NCBI GenBank assembly: GCA_007693585.1
Contig: REDH01000101.1
Span: forward strand, 1 to 52,119
From: Deltaproteobacteria bacterium
GTDB taxonomy: Bacteria; Myxococcota_A; Bradymonadia; REDH01
DNA: 52,119 nt
Direction: 5' to 3'
Both the position numbers and the translations under genes were made by a program. Numbering within the stretch: position 1 is the first letter of the stretch; every line of letters starts with the position of its first letter. Below, in pieces: positions 7,377 to 15,354 of this stretch. The notes beneath the pieces were generated by a model that was not told the origin of the DNA, did not search any database, and was given only the letters and a program-made list of their open reading frames with translations.

Positions 7377-9900
7377 CAGGCCCTTGCGGCACCTCCTGCG
7401 CGCAACCCTCGCGGCTGCGGTGCTCGCGCTGTGCGCCTGCGACGGACCCCTGCCGCCCGCCGACTACGGAGACCCGACGCTCCCCACCGCCCCGGACGAG
7501 GCCAACGGCATCCACGTGCAGGTCCTCGCCCCCGGTGCGCTCCACCCCATCCCGTCCGCGGAGGTCGAGGTACGGCTCCGGGCCTTCACCGACGACGGCG
7601 CGCCGCTCCTCGTCCACGCCGAGGACCACCCGCAGCGCCTCGCCACCCCCGCCGGCGACCCGGCCGGCGAGGAGTTCGCCCTCGCCCTGCCGCTCGTGCA
7701 CGGCACCAATCGGCTCCGCCTGCGCGTCCGCGAGGCTCACGGAACCCGCTCCCGCACCGTCGAGGTCCGCGTGCGCTATGACGGGGACCTCCCCGGGGTC
7801 CGGCCGATCGGCCTCGGCCTCGACGAGGACTGCGGGCTGGCCCGACCGCGCGCCACCGTGCGGGAGACCGCGGTCTGCCTCGCCGCCGAAGCGAGCACCC
7901 GCTCCGGTGCAAGCCCCCACGTGCGCGTCGCAGGCGCCGCCAGCGGACCCGTCGAAGCCCGCGAGGTGGCGCCAGGTCGCTTCGTGGCACAGGTCACGCT
8001 CGCCGAGGAGAGCGACGCCGTCCTCACCCTGTCCGCCACCGACGAGACCGGGCGGTCGGCCGAGGCCACCCTGAGGGTGCGACACACCCGGATGCCCCCG
8101 GGGATCCGCATCGACGACCCCGCGGTGGACGTCGTGCTCGACGACGCGTCCGTGCGCCTCGCCGGGCGGGCCGAGGCCGCCGGCGCCATCCGCAACATCA
8201 CCGTGCGTCGCGGAAGCCGCGCCGTTGCGATGTTCGAGGGGCAGGAGGACTTCGACCTGCACGTCCCGCTGCAGCCGGGGACCAACCTCCTCACCGTGGT
8301 CGCCGTCGACGACGCGGGAAACGAGGCCACCGAGACGAGGCGGGTCTTCCGCGATCGACCCATCACCCTGCGCGGCGGCGGGCGGGTGGACGGCCCGGTC
8401 ATGCTCGACCTCGACCGCGAGGCCCTCGGCGCCCTCGTGCCGGAGGAGGAGCAGCGGCGCATCACCCTCGTCGAGCTTGAGCTCCGGCCGCTCGTGCGCG
8501 AGGCGCTGCGCGCCATCCGCGACCCCGCCGCCACGGGGATCGACCCGGACGAGCTCGGCCCCGCCGAGCGCAACCTCCGGCGCCTGCTCGCCATGGACCT
8601 CGACACCGCCGATCTCGCCGGGACCCGCCTCGAGAACCTCCTGACCGTCGCCGAGGGCATCGGACTGCCGGCACCGCGGGTGCTCGCCGAACTCCTCGAC
8701 CTCTCGCCTCTCGAACCGATCGCCGACCTCGACATCGTCACCGACGTCACCCTCGAGCGGCTCGTCGGCGCGCACCCGGAGGTCCGCATCGAGCGCGGCG
8801 AGGCGCTGCTCGCCATCTCCCTGCATGACGCCCTCCGTGACCTCGGGCCGCTCGCGGAGCGGCTCGGGCCCGCCGGGGAACACCCGGGCATTGTCGACGG
8901 TCCCGTGCGCGCCGACCTCTTCGAACCGGGCTTCCGGATGCGTGTCCGCGCCCGCTCGCGCCTCGAACGGTTCGAGGGGGTGGACGTCTCGATGGGCCGG
9001 AAGGACTACAGCCAGCGACGGCCGGACGGCCCGCTCGCGGAGGTCGACTTCCTCGACCCGGACGCCTTCGACGTGATCGGGCTCGTCGACGAGCCCACGG
9101 CGGACATGCGGCTGCGGATCCTCGAGGCGCCGGTGTTCTTCGTGGCGGGGACCGGGCGCCGCGAGAACCCCGTGCCCGATCGCCCGGGCTTCTTCCGGGG
9201 AGGAAGCAGCGTCTGGGACGAACCACCCTGGGTGCTCGAGGGGCTCATCGCCGAGACCGCCTATCGCATCTTCTCCCACCGGTTCGCCGGTCAGGGCTGG
9301 CAGCGGACCCTGCGTTACGACGCCGGTGCCATCCGGGACGCCGCCGTGCTGGACTGGGACCGCGGCTGGCTGACCATCGAGACCGCCGGCGGGGTCGGAC
9401 AGCCCCCTCCGCCCGGCTACGTCTGGGAGTTCCTCACCGAGGTGTTCCAGGTCCGCCTGCACGACGGGGGCATCCCCGAGGGCGAGGCACACGTGGCCTT
9501 CACCCTGCGCGGGGTGCACGTCGGCATCGACGCCGATACCCTCGTCGAGCGCCTGCGCACCCCGCTCCAGGAGCAGGCCGACCAGCTCCTGGAGGCGATC
9601 CTCGGAACCGAGCCGCTCTACCCGGACACCACCGACTTTCACTTCGTCCCGGCCGGGATCGACGGCAGTCCCCCCTCGCTGCGCCGGCTCCCGGACGCCG
9701 GAGGGTTCTACCGCGACGAGGCGCTGAGCGTGCCCGCGACCGGCGTGGAGCGATCGAGCGACCCGAGGCGGGTCCGCGCCGTGGAGGGCGAAGCGCTGCA
9801 CTTCCGGGCCCGCAACGGCGAACCCTGGACCGTCCTCGTGCTCGCCGTCTCGGACGACGAGGTCAGCGTGCGCGTGTTTCCGGCCGGAGGGATGCCATGA
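7354..9900 (+). CDS. Large lipoprotein with Ig-like domains and the same unassigned C-terminal domain (paralog 2)
   Basis: 848 residues. A signal peptide with Arg-rich start and Ala/Leu core ends in L-A-L-C-A-C (acylation most likely on Cys29). Ig-like beta segments run from about 50 to 335, ending with a clear repeat (P-G-I-R-I-D-D to V-D-D-A-G-N). The shared C-terminal domain begins near 348 (P-V-M-L-D-L-D) and matches paralogs 1 and 3 along its length: N-L-R-R-L-L-A-M, R-V-L-A-E-L-L-D, L-G-P-A-G-E-H-P-G-I, W-E-F-L-T-E-V-F-Q-V, then L-H-D-G-G-I-P-E-G-E-A-H-V. No enzymatic motif is evident. The start at 7354 overlaps the upstream gene by 23 bases and its stop overlaps the next start in ATGA, so translation is very likely coupled. 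Probably surface- or periplasm-exposed. Confidence 0.85.
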   Translation: MRSAGSDNRPLRHLLRATLAAAVLALCACDGPLPPADYGDPTLPTAPDEANGIHVQVLAPGALHPIPSAEVEVRLRAFTDDGAPLLVHAEDHPQRLATPAGDPAGEEFALALPLVHGTNRLRLRVREAHGTRSRTVEVRVRYDGDLPGVRPIGLGLDEDCGLARPRATVRETAVCLAAEASTRSGASPHVRVAGAASGPVEAREVAPGRFVAQVTLAEESDAVLTLSATDETGRSAEATLRVRHTRMPPGIRIDDPAVDVVLDDASVRLAGRAEAAGAIRNITVRRGSRAVAMFEGQEDFDLHVPLQPGTNLLTVVAVDDAGNEATETRRVFRDRPITLRGGGRVDGPVMLDLDREALGALVPEEEQRRITLVELELRPLVREALRAIRDPAATGIDPDELGPAERNLRRLLAMDLDTADLAGTRLENLLTVAEGIGLPAPRVLAELLDLSPLEPIADLDIVTDVTLERLVGAHPEVRIERGEALLAISLHDALRDLGPLAERLGPAGEHPGIVDGPVRADLFEPGFRMRVRARSRLERFEGVDVSMGRKDYSQRRPDGPLAEVDFLDPDAFDVIGLVDEPTADMRLRILEAPVFFVAGTGRRENPVPDRPGFFRGGSSVWDEPPWVLEGLIAETAYRIFSHRFAGQGWQRTLRYDAGAIRDAAVLDWDRGWLTIETAGGVGQPPPPGYVWEFLTEVFQVRLHDGGIPEGEAHVAFTLRGVHVGIDADTLVERLRTPLQEQADQLLEAILGTEPLYPDTTDFHFVPAGIDGSPPSLRRLPDAGGFYRDEALSVPATGVERSSDPRRVRAVEGEALHFRARNGEPWTVLVLAVSDDEVSVRVFPAGGMP

Positions 9901-11681
9901 GCCTCGACCGCCTCGCCGGTGCGCCACGCGTCCGTCCCGCCGCCCTGCTGGCGCTGCTCACCACCCTCCTGGGGGTCGCCTGCGGCGCGGACGATGCGCC
10001 CCCCGCCCCCGAGGCGCCGCAGGTGCTCGCGGTCGGGGAACAGCGGGAGGTCGAGCTGCGCGCCCTCCGGTTCGAGGTGAGCAACTTCGAGCAGACCCTG
10101 ACCCTCGATGACCTGCGGGACCTGCCGCCAGGAGTCCGCGATCGGTTGTGGCTCCTCGACCTCGACCTCGTCGGGGGACCGTCGGCACCCGGCCTGCTCG
10201 ACAACGCCCTCGTGGCCCTGAGAGAGGCGGATCCCGATGCCATGGAGCCCGCCGCCCGAAACCTGCAGCGCCTGCTCGCCATGACTCCGGCCAACGCCGA
10301 CCTCCGCGGAACCCTGCTGGAGCCGCTCGTCGAACTCTCGCCCCTCGTCGGCCTGCCGCCCGCCAGGGTGCTCGCCGACCTCCTCGGCATCGACCTCGAC
10401 GATCCCTTCCTCTCCGACGAGCTGCTCGCCGACGTTCTCGTCACCAACGTCATCCGGACCCATCCCGCCACACGGACACGCCCGGGGCCCGTCACCGACG
10501 AGCACCCGGACGGGCAGGTGCCGGTACCGCCGGGCGCGATCCCCATCACCCTCGCCGATGCCGTCGACAATTTCGCGTCGCTCGCCGAGCGGTTCGGACC
10601 GTCCCGCGAGCCGGGGGCGATGCACCCCGGGTTCCTGGCCGGTGACGTCGCCGCCGAGGTCTTCACCGACGACTTCGCCATGACGGTGCGGGCCAACGCC
10701 AACGCGCTGCCGTACCGGGGCGTCGAGCTGCGCACGGCCAGCCCCGCCAGCGTCGGGAGCATCGCCTCGCAGATCGACCGCCTCTTCGACTTCGAGGACC
10801 CGGACTGGCTGCGCATCGAGGGCCTCGTCCCCGGCCAGCCCGTCCTGCGCCGGATGGCGCTGCAGGTCCTCGAACACGACGGATTCGTCCCGGGCGGAAC
10901 GAGTCCGGAACCCCGGCCGTTCGGCAACTCCCCGGGCTGGAGCCTGCCCGCCTGGACCCTCGAGCGGATCCTCCTCGACGCGGCCCTCCTCGCCTGGAAG
11001 GACCACTCCACCGCGCTCGCCTGGGGGGAACCGGGGGAGGACGGCCTGCCGCTGTTCGCCGCGGAGGTCGCCAGCGGATGGGTCGAGATGCAGACCCGCG
11101 GTGGGGTCGGCAACCCTCCCGCACCCGCCTGGCTCTGGGATATCCTGCTCGAGGTCGCCCAGGTGCGGTTGCACGACGGCGGAATTCCCCAGGGAGAGGC
11201 TCACGTGCGCATCGTGCTGGAGGACATCCCCATCGGCCTGACCTCCGAGGACATCGTCCGCACGATCCGCGAGAACCTCGCCGCCGATCCCGCCCTGCTC
11301 ACCGACGTGGTCCGCCAGCTCATCGACCACTCCGAGGGCGACGCCGACTTCTACTACCTCCGTCCCGGCCCGGGCACACCCGCGGCCCTCGAGGGAGACT
11401 GGCTCGTGTTCGTCGGGGAGGAGGACATCCGGAGGGATGACGCAGGGGAACCCGTCCGGGCCTGGACCTACTCACGGCCGGGCTTCTTCGCCGACGAAGC
11501 CCTCGAGCAGCGGGTGTCCAGCCCCGTTCTCCTCGAGGGGGATGCGCGCCGCCAGAAGGTCCGCGTCGCCCCGGGCGACACGCTCTACGCCCAGGCGGCG
11601 GACGACGGTGTCCACCGCATCCGGGTCCGGGAGAAGCCCGCCGTCCACCGCCTGCGCCTGGAGATCACGCGTGTGCGGTGA
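9897..11681 (+). CDS. Lipoprotein consisting mainly of the unassigned domain (paralog 3, no Ig domains)
   Basis: 594 residues. The signal peptide ends in L-L-G-V-A-C (Cys29). After a short Ala/Pro linker the protein goes directly into the shared domain, so this is the minimal member of the trio. Conserved pieces include N-L-Q-R-L-L-A-M-T-P-A-N, P-A-R-V-L-A-D-L-L-G-I, W-D-I-L-L-E-V-A-Q-V-R and L-H-D-G-G-I-P-Q-G-E-A-H-V. The 'L-H-D-G-G-I-P-x-G-E-A-H-V' string is almost identical to paralog 2 and is the strongest family signature. GGAGG at 9886-9890 precedes the ATG of the ATGA overlap. Translation of the FadL-like gene begins inside its last codons. Confidence 0.85.
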   Translation: MSLDRLAGAPRVRPAALLALLTTLLGVACGADDAPPAPEAPQVLAVGEQREVELRALRFEVSNFEQTLTLDDLRDLPPGVRDRLWLLDLDLVGGPSAPGLLDNALVALREADPDAMEPAARNLQRLLAMTPANADLRGTLLEPLVELSPLVGLPPARVLADLLGIDLDDPFLSDELLADVLVTNVIRTHPATRTRPGPVTDEHPDGQVPVPPGAIPITLADAVDNFASLAERFGPSREPGAMHPGFLAGDVAAEVFTDDFAMTVRANANALPYRGVELRTASPASVGSIASQIDRLFDFEDPDWLRIEGLVPGQPVLRRMALQVLEHDGFVPGGTSPEPRPFGNSPGWSLPAWTLERILLDAALLAWKDHSTALAWGEPGEDGLPLFAAEVASGWVEMQTRGGVGNPPAPAWLWDILLEVAQVRLHDGGIPQGEAHVRIVLEDIPIGLTSEDIVRTIRENLAADPALLTDVVRQLIDHSEGDADFYYLRPGPGTPAALEGDWLVFVGEEDIRRDDAGEPVRAWTYSRPGFFADEALEQRVSSPVLLEGDARRQKVRVAPGDTLYAQAADDGVHRIRVREKPAVHRLRLEITRVR

Positions 11682-13188
11682 TGCCTCGGCCCGGACATCC
11701 GTCCCGCGGTTCACCGCCCCCCGGCTTCCGCGCTGCGCGGGGGCGGTCGCGCTGGCCCTCGCCCTGCTGCTCGGCGCAGGGATACGGCCTCTGCCCGCGC
11801 TGGCGTCCGGGCTGCAGGTCCCCGCGGTTGGCACCCTCGGCTCGGGTCCCCTCGCCGAGGATGCCGCATCGCTCCACTGGAACCCGGCCCAGCTCGCGGC
11901 CCTCGATCAGCCGCAGCTCCTTGTCGGCGGACACCTCATCGCGGGGGATCTCCGCTACCGGCGCGAGCGCCGCGCCGCCTACCAGCGCGAGGACGCCTTC
12001 CACTTCCGGCTCCCCATTCCGGCCGACGCCATCGACCCCTCCCGCACCGGCAGCGAGCCCACCGTGCGCGCCAATCCGCTCGGACTCGCACCGTCCATCT
12101 TCCTCGCCATGCCGCTGGGCACCGCGCGCCCCGCCACGGCGGCGATCGGCGTCTATGCCCCGTATGCTGCCCTCGTCTCCCTGCCCGACGACGGACCGCA
12201 GCGCTTCGCCGTGCAGGAGGCCACCATCGCAGCCGTCCACACCACGGTATCCCTTGGCGTCGAACCCGTCGCGGGCCTGCGCCTGGGCGGCGGGGCCTCC
12301 CTGGTCCTCGGCTACGCCGACATCCGCCGGGTGCAGGACTTCGCGGCCCTCTCCGAACTCGGCGATGCCCTCGCCGGACCCGCGATCAACCAGCCGAACG
12401 ACTTCGGGCCCGATGCCCCGCCGGCCGTTCGCGAGCTGGAGGCCCTCGCGCGCCCCATCCACCTCCGGGACGCCACCGGCGCCGGGGTGACCTTCCAGCT
12501 CGGCGCATCCGCCGACCTCGGCGCGGACTGGCAGCTCGGCGCGAGCTGGCAGCACGGGGTCCCGCTGACCCTGCGCGGCCGCTTCGTCCTCGACATGGAC
12601 GACCCCTTCTTCACCGGCGACCTCGCAGCCCAGGGACTCGAGTACGCGCCGCGGATCGAAGGCCGAGCCCAGCTCGGCATCCGGCTTCCGGGATCCCTGC
12701 ACGCCGGCGTGCGATGGCGCGGGCACCCCGCCTGGACCGTGGACGCGTGGGGAACCCTGACCCGCTGGTCCACCCTCGAGGCCTTCGACGTTCGCGTGCG
12801 GAGCGCCGGCCTCGCCCAGCCCGAGCTCGGTGTCGGGGATGCCTCCAGCCTGCGCATCGAGCGCCAGTGGCGAGACACCGTCGGTGCCGAGAGCGTCGTG
12901 CACCACAGCCCTCGAGACACCTGGACAATACGCGGACGCGGGGGTCTGCGCACCGGCGCAAGCCCCGACGAGACCGTCGACATGAGCAGCCCCGACGGAA
13001 CCCGCATCATCGCCGGGGCCGGGATCGAGCAGCCGCTCACCTCGGCGCTGAGCCTTCACGGGGATCTGCTGGTTCACCACGTGCTTCGCCGAACCGTCGC
13101 GGCGTCGCGGCATGACCTCGCCAACGGCACCTACCGGTTCACGCTGCTCTCCGCCGGACTGTTTCTGACGCTCACACCGCGCGGATGA
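11671..13188 (+). CDS. OmpP1/FadL/TodX-family outer-membrane protein
   Basis: 505 residues from a GTG at 11671, which overlaps the stop of the previous gene by 11 bases and has GGAG seven bases upstream. The signal peptide has an Ala/Leu core and ends near A-L-A-S. The mature N-terminus (G-L-Q-V-P, then A-A-S-L-H-W-N-P-A-Q-L) matches the N-terminal hatch region of FadL-type proteins, where an 'A-x-x-x-x-x-N-P-A' motif is typical. The remainder is alternating beta-strand sequence, as expected for a 14-strand barrel. Family members take up hydrophobic compounds such as fatty acids or aromatics across the outer membrane. The substrate here is unknown, and the coupled lipoproteins may be its partners. 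An ATG at 11678 is in another frame and does not give this protein. Confidence 0.85.
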   Translation: MCGDASARTSVPRFTAPRLPRCAGAVALALALLLGAGIRPLPALASGLQVPAVGTLGSGPLAEDAASLHWNPAQLAALDQPQLLVGGHLIAGDLRYRRERRAAYQREDAFHFRLPIPADAIDPSRTGSEPTVRANPLGLAPSIFLAMPLGTARPATAAIGVYAPYAALVSLPDDGPQRFAVQEATIAAVHTTVSLGVEPVAGLRLGGGASLVLGYADIRRVQDFAALSELGDALAGPAINQPNDFGPDAPPAVRELEALARPIHLRDATGAGVTFQLGASADLGADWQLGASWQHGVPLTLRGRFVLDMDDPFFTGDLAAQGLEYAPRIEGRAQLGIRLPGSLHAGVRWRGHPAWTVDAWGTLTRWSTLEAFDVRVRSAGLAQPELGVGDASSLRIERQWRDTVGAESVVHHSPRDTWTIRGRGGLRTGASPDETVDMSSPDGTRIIAGAGIEQPLTSALSLHGDLLVHHVLRRTVAASRHDLANGTYRFTLLSAGLFLTLTPRG

Positions 13189-13195
13189 GGCCGCT

Positions 13196-13218
13196 GTCCG
13201 GCGGTACGCACACCGGAC
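13196..13218 (+). terminator. Weak hairpin after the lipoprotein/FadL operon
   Basis: GTCCGG (13196-13201) can pair with CCGGAC (13213-13218) around an 11-base loop, 8 bases after the FadL stop. There is no T-tract, so at most it is a weak or Rho-assisted stop. The remaining gap up to 13429 shows no gene; the nearest promoter-like element (TTGCCG at 13293, TACGGA at 13316) is poor. Confidence 0.25.
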
Positions 13219-13429
13219 CATCACCGAGGCTGCTCGTGACGGCTGCGGGGACGACGTCTCCCGGACGCCGGGAAAAATTCGTGGCTGATTCGTTGCCGCG
13301 CTGCGACAAGCTGACTACGGACCGCCGATGGGGCGGGGTACCCGTGACTCCGCTCGCCCCCGTGCCCGCCACCCTCTCCCCACACGAACGGCGAGCCGCG
13401 GCTGCTTCGAGAAGACACAGGATGTCAGG

Positions 13430-15181
13430 ATGGAATTGAATCGAATGACCCCGCTGCTGTCCGCGGCCCTACTGCTCCTCACCGCAATCGCGACCCCCGC
13501 GTGCAGCTCCGACGACGACGGCGTGGAGCCGCCCGGCACCATCGAACCCACCATGCCCGGGGATGTCACGGACGGCCCGTCCGATCCCGGGGACGTTGGC
13601 TCGGAGCCGGGGGACACCTCCCAGGTCGAGTTCGAGTGCATCCTGGATGTGGACTGCACCGGCGAGCGGCAGATCTGCGTCAACGCCGAGTGCGTGGACG
13701 GTTGCCGCGAGGACGAGGACTGTGTGGATGACAACATCTGCACGACGAACGTCTGCAGGAATTCGCGGTGCGAGGCGATCACCACCGACCGTCTGCTGCC
13801 CGACGAAACCCCGGGCGACTGCAAGCGGCCCGCGTGCGAGAACGGGGTGCTGATCGAGGTGGCGAGCCCCGCAGACCTGCCTCCCCGCTCCGACGACACC
13901 TTCTGCGTGGAGCCCCGCTGCCAGGGCACAACCCCGGTCCAGTTCCCCAACAACGAGCTGTGCCGAAGCGACGATCCCCTCGACGCCGACAACCTCTGTG
14001 TTCCGGGCCAGGGATGCGTGGTGCCCGAAGACCTCCCCGACTGGGTCTGCGAGCCCTTCGACCCGGGCTACCTCGATCAGGAGGTCTGCGGAGACGGTCA
14101 GGACAACAACGGCGACGGTCGCGCCGACGGCGACTGCCCCTGCGAATTCGGCACGGTGCAGCGTTGCTTCATCGGGCCGCCCAATGCGCGCGGCGTCGGC
14201 CAGTGTACCGACGGCATCCAGCAGTGCGTGAACCGGGACAACCCCACCTGGGGGCCCTGCACCGGCGGCATCCTTCCCAGCCCCGAGGTCTGCAACGGCC
14301 GCGACAACTCCTGCAACGGCTGCGTCGATGACCTCCCGGACTGCACCGGCGTTCTCCAGTGCCCCGAGAACCAGGTCACCCAGCCGTTCCGCGAGTACGT
14401 GCTCGACGCCAGCGCCTTCGTGGACGCCACCGTCGAGTCCTACGAGTGGGTCGTCATCCCGCCGGCCAACTCCAACGCCGGCGTGCCCAACAATCCCAAC
14501 TCCCCCGTGACCAGCATGTTCATGGACGTGTCCGGGGACTACCTCGTCTCCCTCACCGTCACCGACGACAAGCAGGACACCTTCGGCTGCTCCTGGATCG
14601 TGTCCGCACAGGGCTCCGGACTCCGTGGCGAGCTGGTGTGGGACACCTTCGGGAGCGTCGATCTCGACCTCCACCTCGCCCTCCTCGGCACCAGCACGAG
14701 GTTCTGTGACAACTCCTCGTGCTACTACGCCAACTGCCGCGCAGGACGCGGCACCGGCGGCGTCAACTGGGGCTACGATCCGTCCCCCGGCGAGGCCTGC
14801 GGCCGCGGCGCAGGGCAGACCTGCCCGAATCCCCGCCTCGACATCGACAACATCCGCGGGCAGGACCCGGAGAACATCAACGTCGACAACCCGAACAACG
14901 GCGACGTGTTCCGGTTCATGATCCACAAGTTCAGCGGCGCGGCGCCCACCCGCCCCGTCCTCTCCGTCTACTGCGGCGGAGGACTCGCCGCCGTCGTCGG
15001 CGAAGCCCCCGATACCGTTACCCTCACCCAGGCCGGCGGCGGCTGCGGCGGACAGACCTGGCGCGTCGCCGACGTCAACATGATCGTCGACCCCGACACC
15101 GGGGCCACCGCCTGCACCGTGGACATCCTCACCGGGTCCTCCGGCGGGTTCGACGTCCGCACCAGCTCCAGCGAGCTCTGA
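13430..15181 (+). CDS. Cys-rich lipoprotein with MopE-like, PKD-like and D-x-D-L-H domains (duplicate 1)
   Basis: 583 residues. A signal peptide ends in A-T-P-A-C (Cys25), then an acidic Asp/Gly/Pro linker. Residues about 65-290 are Cys-rich with C-x5-C-type spacing as in EGF/Dickkopf-like bacterial lipoproteins. They include C-N-G-R-D-N-S-C-N-G-C, a variant of the MopE-type C-D-G-x-D-N-D-C-D-G metal-binding motif. A PKD-like beta domain (about 308-398) contains D-V-S-G-D-Y-L-V. The final ~185 residues begin L-V-W-D-T-F-G-S-V-D-L-D-L-H-L, resembling the DUF2135/YfaP-type beta domain, and carry extra Cys. The next gene is a close relative. Predicted to be displayed on the outer membrane; no enzymatic motif is seen. 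AGGA lies seven bases before the ATG. Confidence 0.82.
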   Translation: MELNRMTPLLSAALLLLTAIATPACSSDDDGVEPPGTIEPTMPGDVTDGPSDPGDVGSEPGDTSQVEFECILDVDCTGERQICVNAECVDGCREDEDCVDDNICTTNVCRNSRCEAITTDRLLPDETPGDCKRPACENGVLIEVASPADLPPRSDDTFCVEPRCQGTTPVQFPNNELCRSDDPLDADNLCVPGQGCVVPEDLPDWVCEPFDPGYLDQEVCGDGQDNNGDGRADGDCPCEFGTVQRCFIGPPNARGVGQCTDGIQQCVNRDNPTWGPCTGGILPSPEVCNGRDNSCNGCVDDLPDCTGVLQCPENQVTQPFREYVLDASAFVDATVESYEWVVIPPANSNAGVPNNPNSPVTSMFMDVSGDYLVSLTVTDDKQDTFGCSWIVSAQGSGLRGELVWDTFGSVDLDLHLALLGTSTRFCDNSSCYYANCRAGRGTGGVNWGYDPSPGEACGRGAGQTCPNPRLDIDNIRGQDPENINVDNPNNGDVFRFMIHKFSGAAPTRPVLSVYCGGGLAAVVGEAPDTVTLTQAGGGCGGQTWRVADVNMIVDPDTGATACTVDILTGSSGGFDVRTSSSEL

Positions 15182-15260
15182 GCAGGGCCCGGATCGTCGG
15201 GAATCAGGTCGGGCCTGCAGGCACCCGCAAGACAGCCGCGTGGCAAATGCGCACCGATCC

Positions 15261-15289
15261 TTGGCGCGCTGCGCCATGTCGGCTAGAAT
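15261..15289 (+). promoter_or_regulatory. Good sigma70-type promoter for the second Cys-rich lipoprotein
   Basis: TTGGCG (15261-15266) and TAGAAT (15284-15289) with a 17-base spacer. The predicted start is near 15296, about 60 bases before the ATG at 15355. The second duplicate therefore has its own promoter and need not be co-transcribed with the first. Confidence 0.6.
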
Positions 15290-15354
15290 CCCGGATCGCG
15301 CGCCCGGTGTCCCGGCGCGCCCCCGACCGCGACCGCCTGCAGCCCCGGACCACG

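Noticed and set aside
6988-9927. A 979-codon minus-strand frame across the second lipoprotein
   Set aside because: Low-complexity shadow of a real coding strand; no start signal and no recognisable domain.
13328-13429. A longer N-terminus for the first Cys-rich lipoprotein
   Set aside because: It would put about 34 Arg/Pro-rich residues ahead of a good lipoprotein signal; the ATG at 13430 fits better.
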